From NCBI GenBank assembly GCA_015478945.1, contig JABUQX010078552.1:1-64000 (forward strand): a stretch of 64,000 nt of DNA, read 5' to 3'. Of the stretch, positions 63,079-64,000 are shown one piece after another. Below the pieces are notes generated by a model. That model ran no database searches and was not told the origin of the DNA. It saw nothing but the letters and a program-made list of their open reading frames with translations. Source of the DNA: Trachelipus rathkii (lineage: Eukaryota; Arthropoda; Malacostraca; Isopoda; Trachelipodidae). Each line of letters begins with the position of its first letter. Positions within the stretch are counted from its first letter, which is position 1. A program made the position numbers and the translations under genes.

Positions 63079-63583
63079 ATATATATATAATATTATATAT
63101 ACATAAAATCATACTATATACTATATATATTTATAATATATATATATTACATATAATAGAAGAGGTCTATTATAATTATATACTATAGTAACTAATTATA
63201 TATATTAATTTTACCTCACACGCACACTCACTTATAAATCAGAGGTTATATATATCTGAGTACTAAAAAAGTACCAGAAAATATATATATATTATACGGT
63301 AATATATAATATATCTTATATTATAAATCCTAAATATATATAAAAAATATAAAATATATAATAATATATAGTAAATATAAATAATTATAAATATATATTA
63401 TATATATATATAGTATATAAAAATAATAAAATATAGTAATATAATATAATATATATATTAATATATAAATAATATATAATATATTAGATAATATTACTAT
63501 AGTATAATATATATATGAAAAATAAATATTATTAGATATAGTATATTATATAATATATACTATATATAAAAAATAATATTGGT
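63079..63583. repeat. Extended (TA)n/(TAA)n arrays
   Basis: About 500 bases of TA-rich microsatellite with interruptions, between hAT copy 2 and short repeat copy C. Confidence 0.9.
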
Positions 63584-63840
63584 TTGTGAGTGGAGTTATT
63601 GTTCTTGTGGATTCGACCATTGAAGATCCAGCAGCGAGGGTTCGTCGTCTTAGTTTTTGAAACTCGGGGGATTTCTTTAATAGCAAGAGCTCTCACTTAA
63701 GGAATATGGAGGTATAGTAATGAGGGCTTACCTGTTTCGACTACATCCAATCTTATCTAGTTATCTAGATCTAATTTTCCATATGTGTTTTCTAGCACCC
63801 GCTAGCCCCAATTAGTAGAATGGAAATTAAGGGAATATAT
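63584..63840 (-). repeat. Dispersed short repeat, copy C (inverted)
   Basis: Reverse-complement orientation relative to copies A and B. On the minus strand the order is AACACATATGG, ATAACTAGATAAGATTGGAT, GGTAAGCCCTCATTACTATA, AATCCCCCGAG, GAACCCTCGC and GGTCGAATCCACAAG, ending CACTCACAAACCAA. AACACATATGG is shared with copy A only. (TA)n on both sides. Confidence 0.65.
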
Positions 63841-64000
63841 AAGAATAGAATCATATATTATATTAATATATAGCTGAATAATATATATTTAATACGTATA
63901 AACAAATATTTATATATGTATATATTCATATTTTTTAATAATTATAATATATCTATAATATAATTATAATTTTAAAATAAAACTTATATTAAAATAAATA
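63841..64000. repeat. TA-rich end of window
   Basis: Imperfect TA/TAA sequence running off the window edge. Confidence 0.8.

Noticed and set aside
1..64000. tRNA, rRNA, CRISPR array or prokaryotic operon
   Set aside because: No cloverleaf, conserved rRNA segment, regularly spaced repeats or clustered long frames were seen. The window is eukaryotic intergenic DNA.

Overview
This window looks like intergenic DNA from an animal nuclear genome. It is strongly AT-rich and has no bacterial gene layout. It has no intact protein gene, rRNA, tRNA or CRISPR array that I can support. Most open frames longer than 60 codons are chance frames in low-complexity sequence. The real coding signal is in broken transposable elements: short homologous blocks separated by stops and frameshifts. 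Long (TA)n tracts and the mix of hAT, LTR-retrotransposon and foldback/MITE-like elements suggest an invertebrate. The abundant (TA)n would fit a crustacean, but that is a weak inference and nothing here fixes the species.

Layout. 1-2.5 kb: AT-rich, nothing recognised. 2.56-4.41 kb: minus-strand LTR retrotransposon relic with a gag capsid fragment and the C-terminal half of an integrase. 5.3-6.94 kb: a large palindromic (foldback) element with arms of about 0.75 kb. 7.29-8.89 kb: a second terminal-inverted-repeat element with a GC-richer core. Both are bounded on at least one side by (TA)n. 9.2-17.8 kb: no recognisable gene. 17.8-19.1 kb: (TA)n enclosing copy A of a dispersed short repeat. 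19.1-20.8 kb: hAT transposon copy 1 with a decayed transposase. 20.9-22.6 kb: an unidentified repeat-bounded segment with a minus-strand coding-like stretch. 22.7-23.2 kb: a G/T-rich tract and the largest (TA)n array. 23.9-24.5 kb: possible minus-strand piggyBac transposase relic. 25.4-27.9 kb: C-rich, unassigned.

28.4-32.7 kb: purine-rich block with a chain of plus-strand coding relics, starting with a SAP-like motif and ending in an integrase N-terminal zinc-binding motif; I read it as a decayed LTR retroelement. 33-45 kb: AT-rich, with three (TA)n clusters at 36.9-38.2 kb. 45.2-52.6 kb: three adjacent domains of opposite strand composition (A+C, then T+C, then G+T). 57.5-58.1 kb: a lysine/glutamate-rich coding relic. 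60.4-64 kb: (TA)n, copy B of the short repeat, hAT copy 2 (with an extra inverted arm), more (TA)n and copy C of the short repeat in opposite orientation.

No genes cooperate here. The window is best read as layered mobile-element insertions in a TA-rich background, all apparently inactive. Many breaks are single-base shifts, so part of the apparent decay could be sequencing or assembly error.
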